From Sipunculus nudus (Eukaryota; Annelida; Sipuncula; Golfingiida; Sipunculidae), in assembly GCA_026874595.1 (NCBI GenBank), contig CM049308.1:49712124-49776123 (forward strand): a stretch of DNA of 64,000 nucleotides. Reading direction: 5' to 3'. Below, one piece after another: positions 13,401 through 22,526 of this stretch. Both the position numbers and the translations under genes were made by a program. The notes beneath the pieces are model-generated. The model had not been told where the DNA came from. It ran no database searches and worked only from the letters and a program-made list of their open reading frames with translations. Position 1 is the stretch's first letter. The number at the start of each line of letters is the position of its first letter.

Positions 13401-13917
13401 GTTTTAGCTGGTTACATTTTGTAGAGTATTTATAAGAGATTATCCAATCAGCAGCTGTCAGTTGAGGCTGTTTTTGCATGTGACCAACGACCGTGACCGC
13501 CATCAATGGGTCTCATATGTTGTAAAATGTAGACTGATTTCTCATATTTTCAAATAATTCTGTTTCTTAATTTAAGACTTAAATAAGGTGTAAGGAAGGT
13601 ATTTATTAACCTTGTTGAAAATTAGGTCCATTAATCCTCTACTATCCACTATAATTGTTTCCCTTGAAATGTATCTAATAAAAATTTTCATAGCAAAAAA
13701 CAGGTGGACATGAGGGGATGAAACGGACTGTAACACATATGAAAACAAAGCATATCTACTTCCATTATCGCTCATACACATTTTCTCTCACTTAACCGGT
13801 TTTCCTCAACGGCATGAAATTTTAACATCGTTAATTTTGGGCTTGTAAATCATCTTTTAAAGATCTTACCTGTCTGACCCGCGGCAATAATTTACGATCT
13901 CCTAAGTAATGAGACAT
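4104..13917 (-). CDS. NVL: NVL (nuclear VCP-like AAA ATPase), N-terminal six exons; 3' part lies outside the window
   Basis: NVL (Rix7 in yeast) is a nucleolar AAA-family ATPase that remodels pre-60S ribosomal particles. Six exons join in phase to give 239 residues with an integer codon count of 717 nt (48+74+50+97+58+390). The conceptual protein follows the animal NVL N-terminal region as I remember it: a short N-terminal helix block ending near DLQARY, then SDYGRKKKRAF and SVEKAYSIV, then ELENQHLLKR, an acidic Ser/Glu stretch, and MNSMMTSLYQRNP followed by GFLIDRKG. These correspond to DYGRRKRNAF, ELEDEHLAKR and NSSLLSLYRKGNP in the human protein. All splice sites are GT-AG. The AAA domains are not present; the remaining exons must lie at coordinates below 1. 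Introns are crowded with repeats (intron 1, 10236-13869; intron 5, 4494-8335). Identification is from memory of the family, not from a search. Confidence 0.85.
4494..7596. repeat. 3.1 kb minisatellite with 39 bp and 35 bp units inside NVL intron 5
   Basis: About 80-85 tandem units. Type 1 is 39 bp (aaccacatgtaaccatgtta then aaggaccttcaacagaact) and dominates about 4590-5520. Type 2 is 35 bp (same first half, then aaggctagaatcact) and dominates about 6420-7590. The two are interspersed between about 5520 and 6420. A ccatg/tcatg variant and a ggacc/gatct variant add further structure. Because 39 is divisible by three, the minus strand stays open over 4692-5402 with a 13-residue repeat; this is a by-product, not a recognised protein. 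The array directly touches the NVL exon 6 acceptor. Confidence 0.97.
7597..8335. other. Rest of NVL intron 5, degenerate gagtccaagtc repeats
   Basis: About 7600-7690 and 7930-8080 contain irregular reiterations of gtccaagtc/gagtccaag on the plus strand. The remainder is AT-rich intron with nothing recognised. Confidence 0.6.
8336..8393 (-). CDS. NVL: NVL exon 5 (acidic linker)
   Basis: 58 nt. The acceptor follows a long pyrimidine-rich stretch ending cttcacag; the donor is GTAAAT. It encodes an acidic serine-rich segment ending EYVTYE. Phase 2 in, phase 0 out. A second acceptor 32 bases upstream opens a different frame and would not join exon 4 in phase. Confidence 0.8.
9125..9221 (-). CDS. 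NVL: NVL exon 4
   Basis: 97 nt, acceptor tttttttcag, donor GTACTT. It encodes YSIVQKENHY...ELENQHLLKRRKKDFS, a charged helical stretch. Phase 1 in, phase 2 out. Two frames are open across this exon; the one used here is the one that aligns with the NVL family. Confidence 0.82.
9648..9697 (-). CDS. NVL: NVL exon 3
   Basis: 50 nt, acceptor ttgcag, donor GTAGGT. It encodes DYGRKKKRAFMKSVEK, the most conserved basic block of the NVL N-terminal domain. Phase 2 in, phase 1 out. An alternative donor four bases downstream (GTACAG) would shift exon 4 into a frame without family similarity. Confidence 0.85.
10162..10235 (-). CDS. NVL: NVL exon 2
   Basis: 74 nt, acceptor after a T-run ending in AG, donor GTGGGT. 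It encodes YLDEHKQQRSTS through DLQARY. Phase 0 in and phase 2 out; the split codon is completed by exon 3 to give serine before DYGRKKKR, matching the NVL family order. Confidence 0.85.
10319..11645 (-). mobile_element. Family B element, 5'-truncated (copy B2), in NVL intron 1
   Basis: The reverse complement of this stretch matches 30870-33304. At its left end (the 3' end of the element) it carries the aggcctgtaggcct-type hairpin followed by tgta, and just inside it cacaggttggc. It contains the ggcaccacc box twice and the repeated cagtgcagcc/caagagttca segments. Homology stops near ttcttaggtggcc (about 11640). It holds the uninterrupted (empty) version of the site that carries element A1 at 31851. 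Confidence 0.8.
11646..12689. other. NVL intron 1, no gene recognised
   Basis: Contains a gtcgcatgaag motif near 12368 and 12448 with a related tggtcgcacgaag at 11970. It may hold unassigned repeat fragments. Short open frames here show no family similarity. Confidence 0.4.
12690..13345. repeat. Imperfect inverted-repeat element in NVL intron 1
   Basis: The left end (12698-12775: cactcgataattcgaaactcg, ggttctgggaaaaccgg, gtaagtggacag) is loosely inverted at 13260-13345 (cttactt, aaaccattcac, gaaactggtttccgtt, cactcaagagtctg). Inside is a perfect 22 bp palindrome at 13228-13249 centred on tccgga. No coding capacity or clear target duplication was seen. Confidence 0.45.
13870..13917 (-). CDS. 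NVL: NVL exon 1 with start codon
   Basis: Sixteen codons, ATG at 13917, opening MSHYLGDRKL and ending RVRQ. It is followed directly by a strong GTAAGA donor and leaves phase 0. The start was chosen because it is the first ATG after a plausible leader and because the exon joins in phase with exon 2. The 5' leader is interrupted 64 bases upstream by the transposon at 13990-16248. Confidence 0.8.
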
Positions 13918-14366
13918 GGTTCACAGCGGACATGTGGTCTTGAAAGTCAAGTTCTGTCAATTCATGCCAAAGAGACCGAGTAACATTTCGGTAACGGGAA
14001 CTCTCGGCCCCAGAGACACTCGTCCCAGAGACACTCGGCCCCAGCGACTCTCGGCCCCAGAGACACTCGGCCCCTGAGACGCTCGGCCCCAGAGACACTC
14101 GGCCCCTAGTCAGCAGGACCCAGCGACACTCGGCCCCGTCCGGTCGCCGCCCCCAGAGACACTCGGCCCAGGGGTCTAGCCTCGGGAAACCCCTCAGAAA
14201 ACCTTCCCGTAGTTATCCCTTCCGGGCCAGAGGTCTGATACTAGCTCTCCCTCTTTTCGAAAGACAGCTTAGCTCCAATGGAAGGAGCATCCATGCATCG
14301 CCACATCTGGGTAGACCTTACGAAGGGCCGACCAAGCCGCTGTAAAATACGATTTGTGCCACTGTT

Positions 14367-14468
14367 ATAATAATAATAATAATAATAATAATAATTATTA
14401 TTATTATTATTATTATTATTATAATTATTATTATTATTATTATAATTATTATTTTATTATTTTATTAA

Positions 14469-14510
<42 letters not shown>
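14367..14510. repeat. (TAA)n/(TTA)n microsatellite
   Basis: A short TAA run is followed by a long TTA run with small interruptions. The two halves are complementary, so the tract could itself form a hairpin inside the hAT-like element. Confidence 0.95.
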
Positions 14511-14511
<1 letters not shown>

Positions 14512-14814
14512 ACATTGGACAAGCATTGAACTACATGTTGCAATATCGCTATTGTAAAAAGGGGATTATACTACATGCTACTTGTTCATGATGTATGATT
14601 AATTAATTAATGAAATAGATACTAATAAAGTAACGGAAAATTTGGAATGGTTTGAATGTAAAGTCTTAAATGCATGAATATAAATCTACATATCGACTAC
14701 AATGCAGAAGCAATATATATTTCATGGTTGTATGCATAAAAATAAGACTACTAATGGTTATAATATGAAATCTAAAATGTATTATATATTATCATATATA
14801 TTTTCTAATGGTAT

Positions 14815-15293
14815 CGTTCATTCAGCCATTCTGTCCACCTGGCTTGTTAATGACTTCATGGTTAGTTGATTATTGATATGCTCAATCAGGGGTTTACCGA
14901 ACTTGCTATGCAATCAAAGGTTATTGTTATGACGGCAGTAATCACAGCCAACAAGATCACAAAGACTGCAATTTAACTTTGATCAATACCGAGATAAACG
15001 GATCAATACCGAAATTTATATATATATATATAAATATATATATAAATATATATGTATATATATTTTTGTTCTGATTTCTCCCTCTTCTTTTCTTTCGTTC
15101 ATTCAGCCATTCTGTCCACCTGGCTTGTTAATGACTTCATGGTTAGTTGATTATGGATATGCTCAATCAGGGGTTTACCGAACTTACTATGCAATCAAAG
15201 GTCATTGTTATGCAGCAGTAATCACAGCCAACAAGATCACAAAGACGGCAATTAGACTTTGATCAATACCGAGACAAACGGATCAATACCGAG
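14815..15293. repeat. Direct repeat inside the hAT-like element
   Basis: Two copies of about 190 bp start at gttcattcagccattctgtc (near 14815 and 15099), offset about 284 bp. They share nearly all bases through gatcaataccga. They are separated by an AT-rich (tatata) spacer. Confidence 0.9.
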
Positions 15294-15808
15294 GTAAATT
15301 TAACGGTGACAATTTCTCATTTTATATCAGTTATTTCTTGATTCATTTATATAAATACTACAGCGTATTATAAAAAAAAAATATGAACACCGATTATATT
15401 TGGCTCCTACAACGTTTATTGCATCCATTTATTTGGCGTGACTACCACAGGATAATGGTTCAGCACCTTTTATTTAACCATCTATAAATTTTTTATAAGT
15501 CATATACAAAGATAATTTTATGATATCAGGGCAACACGAAGATATGTTTCACAAGAAAGGACGGTCCGTGCCGAGGCCTGGCCCGAATATTTTTTTGGGG
15601 TATGTTAATGCGGCCTTCAGGAAACAGTTGAAATGAACGAACACATAAGCTTACGAAAGCTAATAATTTAAGAGGAGACATAACACCTGGCCATGCATTT
15701 TCTATTGTGTGTAAAATACATATAATTTGTGGAATATGATAAAAAATCATATGAATTATTATACAGATATTGTTTCAGAAATAAGCATGGTTTTAATTTT
15801 TATATACA

Positions 15809-15812
<4 letters not shown>

Positions 15813-15860
<48 letters not shown>
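15813..15860. repeat. (AT)n microsatellite
   Basis: Uninterrupted AT dinucleotides inside the hAT-like element. Confidence 0.95.
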
Positions 15861-15862
<2 letters not shown>

Positions 15863-16280
15863 ATGTGCTATATTTTTTATTTTATGGAAAATTTAAATTT
15901 AATTGCTTCGTGGCGTTCAAATAGGGCCTACATGCAGGCCACCACGACTAAGGAACTTCTCCAATTCGAGTGGCTCATCAAGTGAGGGGATAACAATCCA
16001 GCAGAGATAACTACGGGAAGGTTGTTTTCTGAGGGGTTTCGCGAGGCTAGTATCGGACCCGATGCCCCGGGCCGAGTGTCTCTGGGGGCGGCGACCGGAC
16101 GGGGCCGAGTGTCGCTGGGTTCTGCTGACTAGGGGCCGAGTGTCTCTGGGGCCGAGCGTCTCAGGGGCCGAGTGTCTCTGGGGCCGAGAGTCGCTGGGGC
16201 CGAGTGTCTCTGGGACGAGTGTCTCTGGGGCCGAGAGTTCCTGTATTCAACATTTCCTTAGTTCCTCACTCGTCCACAAG

Positions 16281-17316
16281 ATGTCCTCGCAAAAGAACGC
16301 GCGGGCCTTGTGTCATTCACTACTCTATGGCCTTTTGAAGTAAGTTCGGCAAAGCCAAACAAAAGGCCTCAATTCACACCTCCTGGGGGGTCTACCGTGG
16401 CTGGCCTAAAACACGGAACGGGACGGAACATGGGACGCGGAACGTGGCCTAATTTACGGAATGGAACGGAACAAAGATATTTTTTTTTATGTTGTTATAA
16501 TTTATATGACAAGAATTAAATTAGTGTATATATTGAAAGAATATGTACAACATAACTATACTAATAGTACTAGTGTTCAGTAATTACAGTTGTGAACGCA
16601 TTTTGTCGCATATAGGCCTAGAACTTTTTTGGTCATACAAAGAAACATCATTGTAAAACGATACCAATGCCAATTATCAAGATTATCATTTTTGCAAATG
16701 ATTAAAGGAGCTTGGTTAATATCATACAGTATGTTGCGTTGTAAGACACCAGGCCTACAACCCCTCATCTATATTGGGACTGACACATTAATAGGCCACC
16801 CGTATTGTAATCGTGGCCTGCTTACAGCCTAGAATTTAGAGGCCACCCCACTCTTCCGCTTAAATGATCCAGACCTGGGTATAGTATCCCACGACTTTTT
16901 CATTTTAACGTGAAAAGGGGCTAAACGATAATCGACATAAGGCGAAGTTTACTGAGTAGCCTGACGCGACCGTTCTAGCTCTCTGAATATCACGTTGAAC
17001 TATTAGACTGGCAGTACATGTTTCGGACAAACATTTCGGCCATTTGGTGATTTAAAACTTAAATTCCTGTATTGCTTTCTATTATCTGTGTAATAATCCT
17101 ATATTAACGAGCGTGTCAGCTTGCAAATCTAATTATTTGCAAGTTGTGATACGAATCTATATTTTGGCACATAAATTACTTTTGCAATATTGTTTTCTTT
17201 GACATTGTAAATTAACTGCCACATTTGAAGAAAGTAGTTATGTTTATAAAATTATGAAGAGGGAAGATGAAGACGACCGCCAAATCCAGAAGCTACAGAT
17301 TCCTGGAAATACTAAG
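16281..17316 (+). CDS. Unidentified divergent gene, first two candidate exons
   Basis: Exon 1 at 16281-16339 starts with ATG in a CpG-containing context (MSSQKNARALCHSLLYGLL), ends at a strong GAA|GTAAGT donor and leaves phase 2. A candidate exon 2 at 17238-17316 needs one base, completes the codon to Asn, and reads YVYKIMKREDEDDRQIQKLQ before a GTACTA donor. It has a weak pyrimidine tract, so exon 2 is less secure. I do not recognise the family and found no further exons. The gene would be transcribed away from NVL. Its start codon would be about 100 bp from the NVL start codon if the 2.26 kb transposon were absent. Confidence 0.45.
16340..17237. other. Putative intron, repeat fragment near 16397-16480
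   Basis: A segment rich in ggaacggaac (ggcctaaaacacggaac... acggaacaaagata) recurs in parts at 22415-22436 and, inverted, at 25588-25620. The rest is unassigned. Confidence 0.4.
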
Positions 17317-17340
17317 GTACTAATATGTGAATGTTGTGTT

Positions 17341-17363
17341 TGTGCGTGTGTGTGTGTGTGTGT
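17341..17363. repeat. (GT)n microsatellite
   Basis: Short run of tg dinucleotides. Confidence 0.9.
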
Positions 17364-17403
17364 CATACAATATATACTATATGGTACGTAATAACTACGT
17401 ATT

Positions 17404-17530
17404 AGAAATGGCTCTGAGAGGCTAGAAATGTTGAATTGCCATATATGGCATGAGAAATGGCCCTGAGCGGCTTGACATATAGACTTGCCGTAAAAGGCAT
17501 GAGAAAGGGCCCTGAGAGGTTGGAAATATG
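17404..17530. repeat. 49 bp tandem repeat, continuing after 21582
   Basis: Units begin agaaatgg at 17404, 17453 and 17502. The next unit is split by the SINE insertion and resumes as caagggcatgagaaatg at about 21582. Confidence 0.75.
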
Positions 17531-17544
17531 GAACTGCTGTAGCT

Positions 17545-20500
17545 AAACCGGTTTCCGTGACCCAGGGGTAGAGCGCAGGACTGAAAGCCGGGAGATCGTG
17601 GGTTCGAAACACAGCCGAGGCGGTGAGGTTTTTCACGGTCGGCCCCAACCCAGGGTGAGCGCTCCGCAGGCTTAATGGAAAGGCTGTGCCGCACAGCCGT
17701 GTATCACCCACATACGAGTGCGTCTTTTTGGGGGTTCCTCGGTTTCATGGCCTAGCAATGGGGAAGATAAGAGACCCAGGACCCACGGGTGCGGTAGACA
17801 CGCAGGTAGGCCGGGGTGACACCAGGATACAAAATTAACAAGTGACCCATGGGTCATGACGCTCAGCTGACTGGGAAGAGATTTGCAAAAGGAAATTTTA
17901 TCATCTAAATGGTAGTATATAACCATTGAACTGAAGCATCAAACAGATTAACCAACAGGCTGAGATTGTGTCTGTATTAATTTATCTCAAGAATAGAGAA
18001 AAAATGCGTAAACTTTAAAAAAAATACAGATGGCTCCACCAGTCTGCAGAAACTAATAAAACACTTAATGGTCAATACCCATGCAAAGAAGCATGGTGTT
18101 CTCTGGATTAGTTGTTCAGATACTTCAGCTTTTGTATCAGATTTTCAATTAATCTGAGCTGTACTTTGGAGTGCCACAGTTCAAAGGATATGGGTAACAG
18201 AGACCTAATTTCAGGTTTCCATGGAGACTTTTCATGAGTCTCCCTGTGTGTCAAGAATGAAGATTCTAGGTCTAGTCGTTACAATTTGAACCCTGTTGAC
18301 AGATAACTACATCCTTAAAGGTCTCAAAAATAGGGAAAAAAAATTGTAAAAATTTGAAAAATACAGGTGGCGCCACAAGTCTGCAGAAACTGATGAAACA
18401 TCTCATGATCAATATATATATGCCAAAAATCATGACCATCTGTGATGCAGTTAATGAGATATTGAAGTTTTTTTGTGAAATTTTCGACTATTCCGGGGGG
18501 TACTTTGGGGCCCCATAGCTTGAAGGATATGGGTAACAGAGACCTAATTTCTGGTTTCCATTGAGACTTTTCATAGGTCTCTCAGAATATCAAGAATGAA
18601 GATTCTAGGTCCAGTCTTTACGATTTGTGCCCTGTTAACAGATGTCCACATTTTTAAAGGTCTCAAAAATAGAGAAAACAATTCGTAAAAAATAAAAAAA
18701 TAGAGGTGGCGCACCCAGGCTGTAGGAACTGATGACACAACTACATGATCAATATTCATGCAAACAATCATGGTGATCTCTGCATTGGTTGTTCAGAAAC
18801 TTCAACTTTTGCATCAAATTTTCAATTAATCTGAGCTGTACTTTGGAGTGCCACAGTTCAAAGGATATGGATAACAGAGACCTAATTTCAGGCTTCCATG
18901 GAGACTTTACATGGGTCTCCCTGTGTGTCAAGAACAAAGATTCTAGGTCAAGTCGTTACAATTTGAACCCTGTTGACAGATAACTACATCCTTAAAGGTC
19001 TCAAAAATAGAGAAAAAAAAAATTGTAAAAATTTGAAAAATACAAGTGGAGCCACCAGTCTGCAGAAACTGATGAAACATCTCATGAATAATAAGTATGC
19101 CAAAAATCATGACCATCAGTGATGTAGTTAATCAGATATTGAAGTTTTTTTAATGAAATTTTTGACTATTCTTGAGGGTACTTTGGGGCCCAATAGCTCA
19201 AAGAATATGGGTAACAGAGACCTAATTTCTGGTTTCCATGGAGACTTTTCATAGATCTCTTGGAATGTCAAGAATGAAGATCCTAGGTCCAGTTGTTATG
19301 ACTTGTGCCCTGTTAACAGATGTTCACATTTTTAAAGGTCTCAAAAATAGAGAAAACAATTCGTAAAAAATCGAAAAATACAGATGGCACAATCAGTCTG
19401 CAGAAACTGATGAAACATCTCATGAATAATATGTATGCCAAAAATCATGACCATCAGTGATGTAGTTAAAATACGATATTGAAGTTTTTGTAAGAAATTT
19501 TTGACTATTCTGGGGGGGTACTTTGGGGCCCCATAGCTCAAAGAATATAGGTAACAGAGACCTAATTTATGGTTTCCATGGAGACTTTTCATAGGTCTCT
19601 CAGAATATCAAGAATGAAGATTCTAGGTCCAGTCTTTACGATTTGTGCCCTGTTAACAGATTTCCACATTTTTAAAGGTCTCAAAAATAGAGAAAAAAAA
19701 TCGTAAAAAATTGAAAAATACAGGTGGCGCCACCAGTCTGCAGAAACTGATGCAACATCTCATGATTAATAAGTACGCCAAAAATCATGACCATCAGTGA
19801 TGTAGTTAATGATATATTGAAGTTTTTGTATGAAATTTTTCACTATTCTGGGGGGTACTTTGGGGCCCCATAACTCAAAGAATATAGGTAACAGAGACCT
19901 AATTTCTGGCTTCCATGGAGACTTTTCATAGGTCTCTCAGAATGTCAAGAAAAAAGATTCTAGGTCCAGTCTTTACGATTTGTGTCCTGTTAACAGATGT
20001 TCACATTTTTAAAGGTCTCAAAAATAGAGAAAAAAAATTCGTAAAAAATTGAAAAATACAGGTGGCACCACCAGTCTGCAGGAACTGATGGAACATCTCA
20101 TGATCAATATGTAAGCCAAAAATCATGACCATCAGTGATGCAGTTGATCAGATATTGAAGTTTTTGAAAGAAATTTTTGACTATTCTGGGGGGTACTTTG
20201 GGGCCCCATAGCTCAAAGAATATAGGTAACAGAGACCTAATTTATGGTTACCATGGAGACTTTTCATAGGTCTCTCAGAATATCAGGAATGAAGATTCTA
20301 GGTCCAGTCTTTACGATTTGTGCCCTGTTAACAGATGTCCACATTTTAAAGGTCTCAAAAATAGAGAAAAAAATTCGTAAAAAATTGAAAAAAAACAGGT
20401 AGCGCCACCAGTCTGCAGAAACTGATGCAACATCTCATGATTATTGAGTACGCCAAAAATCATGACCATCAGTGGTGTAGTTAATGATATATTGAAGTTT

Positions 20501-21567
20501 TTGTATGAAATTTTTCACTATTCTGGGGGGTACTTTGGGGCCCCATAGCTCAAAGAATGTGGGTAACAGAGACCTAATTTCTGGCTTTCATGGAGACTTT
20601 TCATAGGTCTCTCAGAATGTCAAGAATGAAGATTCTAGGTCCAGTCTTTACGATTTGTGCCCTGTTAACAGATGTTCACATTTTTAAAGGTCTCAAAAAT
20701 AGAGAAAAAAATCGTAAAAAATTGAAAAATACAGGTGGCACCACCAGTCTGCAGGAACTGATGGAACATCTCATGATCAATATGTATGCCAAAAATCATG
20801 ACCATCAGTGATGTAGTTAATCAGATATTGAAGTTTTTGTAAGGAATTTTTGACTATTCTTGGGGGTACTTTGGGGCCCCAAAGCTCAAAGAATATGGGT
20901 AACAGAGACCTAATTTCTGGTTTCCATGGAGACTTTTCATAGGTCTCTCAGAATATCAAGAATGAAGATTCTAGGTCCAGTCTTTACGATTTGTGCCCTG
21001 TTAACAGATGTCCACATTTTTAAAGGTCTCAAAAATAGAGAAAAAAATTCGTAAAAAATTTAAAAATACAGGTGGCGCCACCAGTCTGCAGAAACTGATG
21101 CAACATCTCATGATTAATATGTATGCCAAAAATCATGACCATCAGTGTATAGTTAATGAGATATTGAAGTTTTTGTAAGAAATTTTTGACTATTCTGGGG
21201 GGTACTTTGGGGCCCCATAGCCCGAAGGATATGGGTAACAGAGACCTAATTCCAGGTTTCCAAGGAGATTTTTCATGGACCTCTCTGGATGTAAAGTAAG
21301 AAGATTCCAGGTCCAGTGGTTACGATTTGTGCCCTGTTAACGGACAGACGGCCGGACGGACGACGGACAAAAGGTGATACCTATAGCTCAGATGACTTAC
21401 AGCCAGCTGAGCTAAAAATGATAGGAAGCGAGTGCTAACGCCCTGTCAAGTAGTCCCAAACCGAAATAGAACCTCTGCAGATGTACATACTTAGGTAAAG
21501 AATAAGATGAGGTCAGCATTAATAAATGGAGGCAGTTACCTCCACCAAAAAAAAAAAATTAAAAAAA
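17545..21567 (+). mobile_element. tRNA-derived SINE, split by element A3
   Basis: A 14 bp target duplication GAACTGCTGTAGCT lies at 17531-17544 and 21568-21581. The SINE body is 17545-17838 plus 21414-21567, about 450 bp, and ends in an A-rich tail (aaaaaaaaaaaattaaaaaaa, 21547-21567). Near the head are a pol III A-box-like TGACCCAGGGG (17558) and a B-box-like GGTTCGAAACA (17601), 43 bp apart as in a tRNA. The anticodon-loop region reads ctgaaag. The clean duplication shows the whole was one SINE before A3 entered it. Confidence 0.8.
17839..21413 (-). mobile_element. Family A rolling-circle-like element with tandem 338 bp units (copy A3)
   Basis: The 5' end is at 21413 (T-run, AGCTCAGCTGGC hairpin, gtccgtcgtccg run at 21345-21370). 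The 3' end is at 17839 with TCAGCTGAGCGTC followed by a tgacccatgggtca hairpin and cttgtt. The interior is about nine to ten tandem units of about 338 bp; the anchor ccctgttaacag recurs near 18290, 18629, 18967, 19307, 19648, 19985, 20324, 20660, 20994 and 21331. Each unit carries a ggtggcgccacc-like box. Alternate units resemble each other most, giving a dimer of about 677 bp. There is no coding capacity. Confidence 0.85.
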
Positions 21568-21741
21568 GAACTGCTGTAGCTCAAGGGCATGAGAAATGAT
21601 AGATAAAGATAGCCACTTTGACCTCATCGCCAGAAGGGTTCAAACGAATGTCGACATAAGGCGAAACCAGCAGTAGCCTGCCGCGACTCCTGGAAACCTT
21701 CCTATGGCGCTCAAACGAGGACTGGCTATATAAATATATCA

Positions 21742-21948
21742 GAAGCGGATCCAGGGGATTGGTCCAGGCGCCCCCCCCCCCCTTACAGCCAAGGCAACCT
21801 TATTTTAAGGGTTTCATACCGATTTTTGCAGCCTGTACTCCCCTTTTCCGGAAGTGGGGACCTTTTTCAGGCCCCGTCATTAGTCCTCCTGGGCTGGACC
21901 CCATCCCCCCCCCCCCCCATCCCCAATCCTAGATCCGCCTCTGTCTAG
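21742..21948. mobile_element. MITE with GCGGATCCAGG-type ends
   Basis: The left end agaagcggatccagg is inverted at the right end as cctagatccgcctct, giving about 205 bp. Related ends appear at 22263-22277 and 40947-40965, so this is a small dispersed family. No clear target duplication. Confidence 0.6.
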
Positions 21949-22256
21949 CTAGCATGGCATACTCAGGCGTGCCAATGTGAAAATTATCGCATGCGAACGA
22001 GTCATTCCAGACACCTGAATATGTTTATGAAAGTTAAGGATAGATCTCATGCACATATTCATGCGCACAGTGCGTTTATGCGCCGAAATCGAGCCATTAC
22101 ATCTATGAAGCGTAAATTACAAAAATTCAGTAAATTAATTGAGCAAATACAGTGTATGCTTCAATAACATCCATTATCAAATATAACCAACAAAAGGTAT
22201 TTGTCCTTGAAAAATATTTTATATATTGATAAACCACTGGATCTAGCTATTTTGAG

Positions 22257-22526
22257 GTACAGGGGCGGATCCAGGATTTAGGAAAAGGAGGGGTCCATCC
22301 CAGGAAGACCAATGAAAAAAACCTAAGAAAGGTCCCTAGTTCCGGAGAGGGGGGGGGGGTCCAGGCCCAAATAATTGGTAATAAGCCCCAGTTGTTTTGA
22401 AGTTAGGCGAGTATACTGAGACGGAACAAAGATATAAAAAGTGTCATAACTTTTTAATAGGTGAATGTTTCATGACATAATTAATAGTAATAATCAGATT
22501 TCAACATATGCGATTTGTCAATTTAT
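22257..22526. repeat. Second copy of the GGATCC-end MITE family, partial, and unassigned sequence
   Basis: Begins aggggcggatccaggattta and shares ggtccc..ttccgg and gggtccaggcc blocks with 21742-21948. The right end is not obvious. After it, acggaacaaagatata (22422-22437) matches 16460-16478. Confidence 0.45.

Larger units (their letters stand above)
13990..16248. mobile_element. hAT-like non-autonomous transposon with long, internally repetitive terminal inverted repeats
   Basis: Flanked by an exact 8 bp duplication AACATTTC at 13982-13989 and 16249-16256. The inverted ends run from about 13998-14214 and 16003-16234. Each is built of tandem 14-15 bp GGCCGAGTGTCTCTG-type units plus an inner block (cagaaaaccttcccgtagttatc, given in parts). 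The centre has a long (TAA/TTA)n tract at 14367-14510, a direct repeat (about 14815-15003 again at 15099-15293) and an (AT)n tract. No transposase is encoded. An 8 bp duplication fits hAT among other superfamilies; the class is inference. Confidence 0.8.

Noticed and set aside
17551-17625. Functional tRNA gene
   Set aside because: A-box and B-box are present, but the acceptor stem is not formed and the sequence continues into a 450 bp body with A-rich tail and target duplication, so it is a SINE head.
17244-17926. Open frames of 155, 90 and 84 codons on the minus strand
   Set aside because: They cover the (GT)n tract, the 49 bp repeat and the SINE; no coding signal independent of those repeats.
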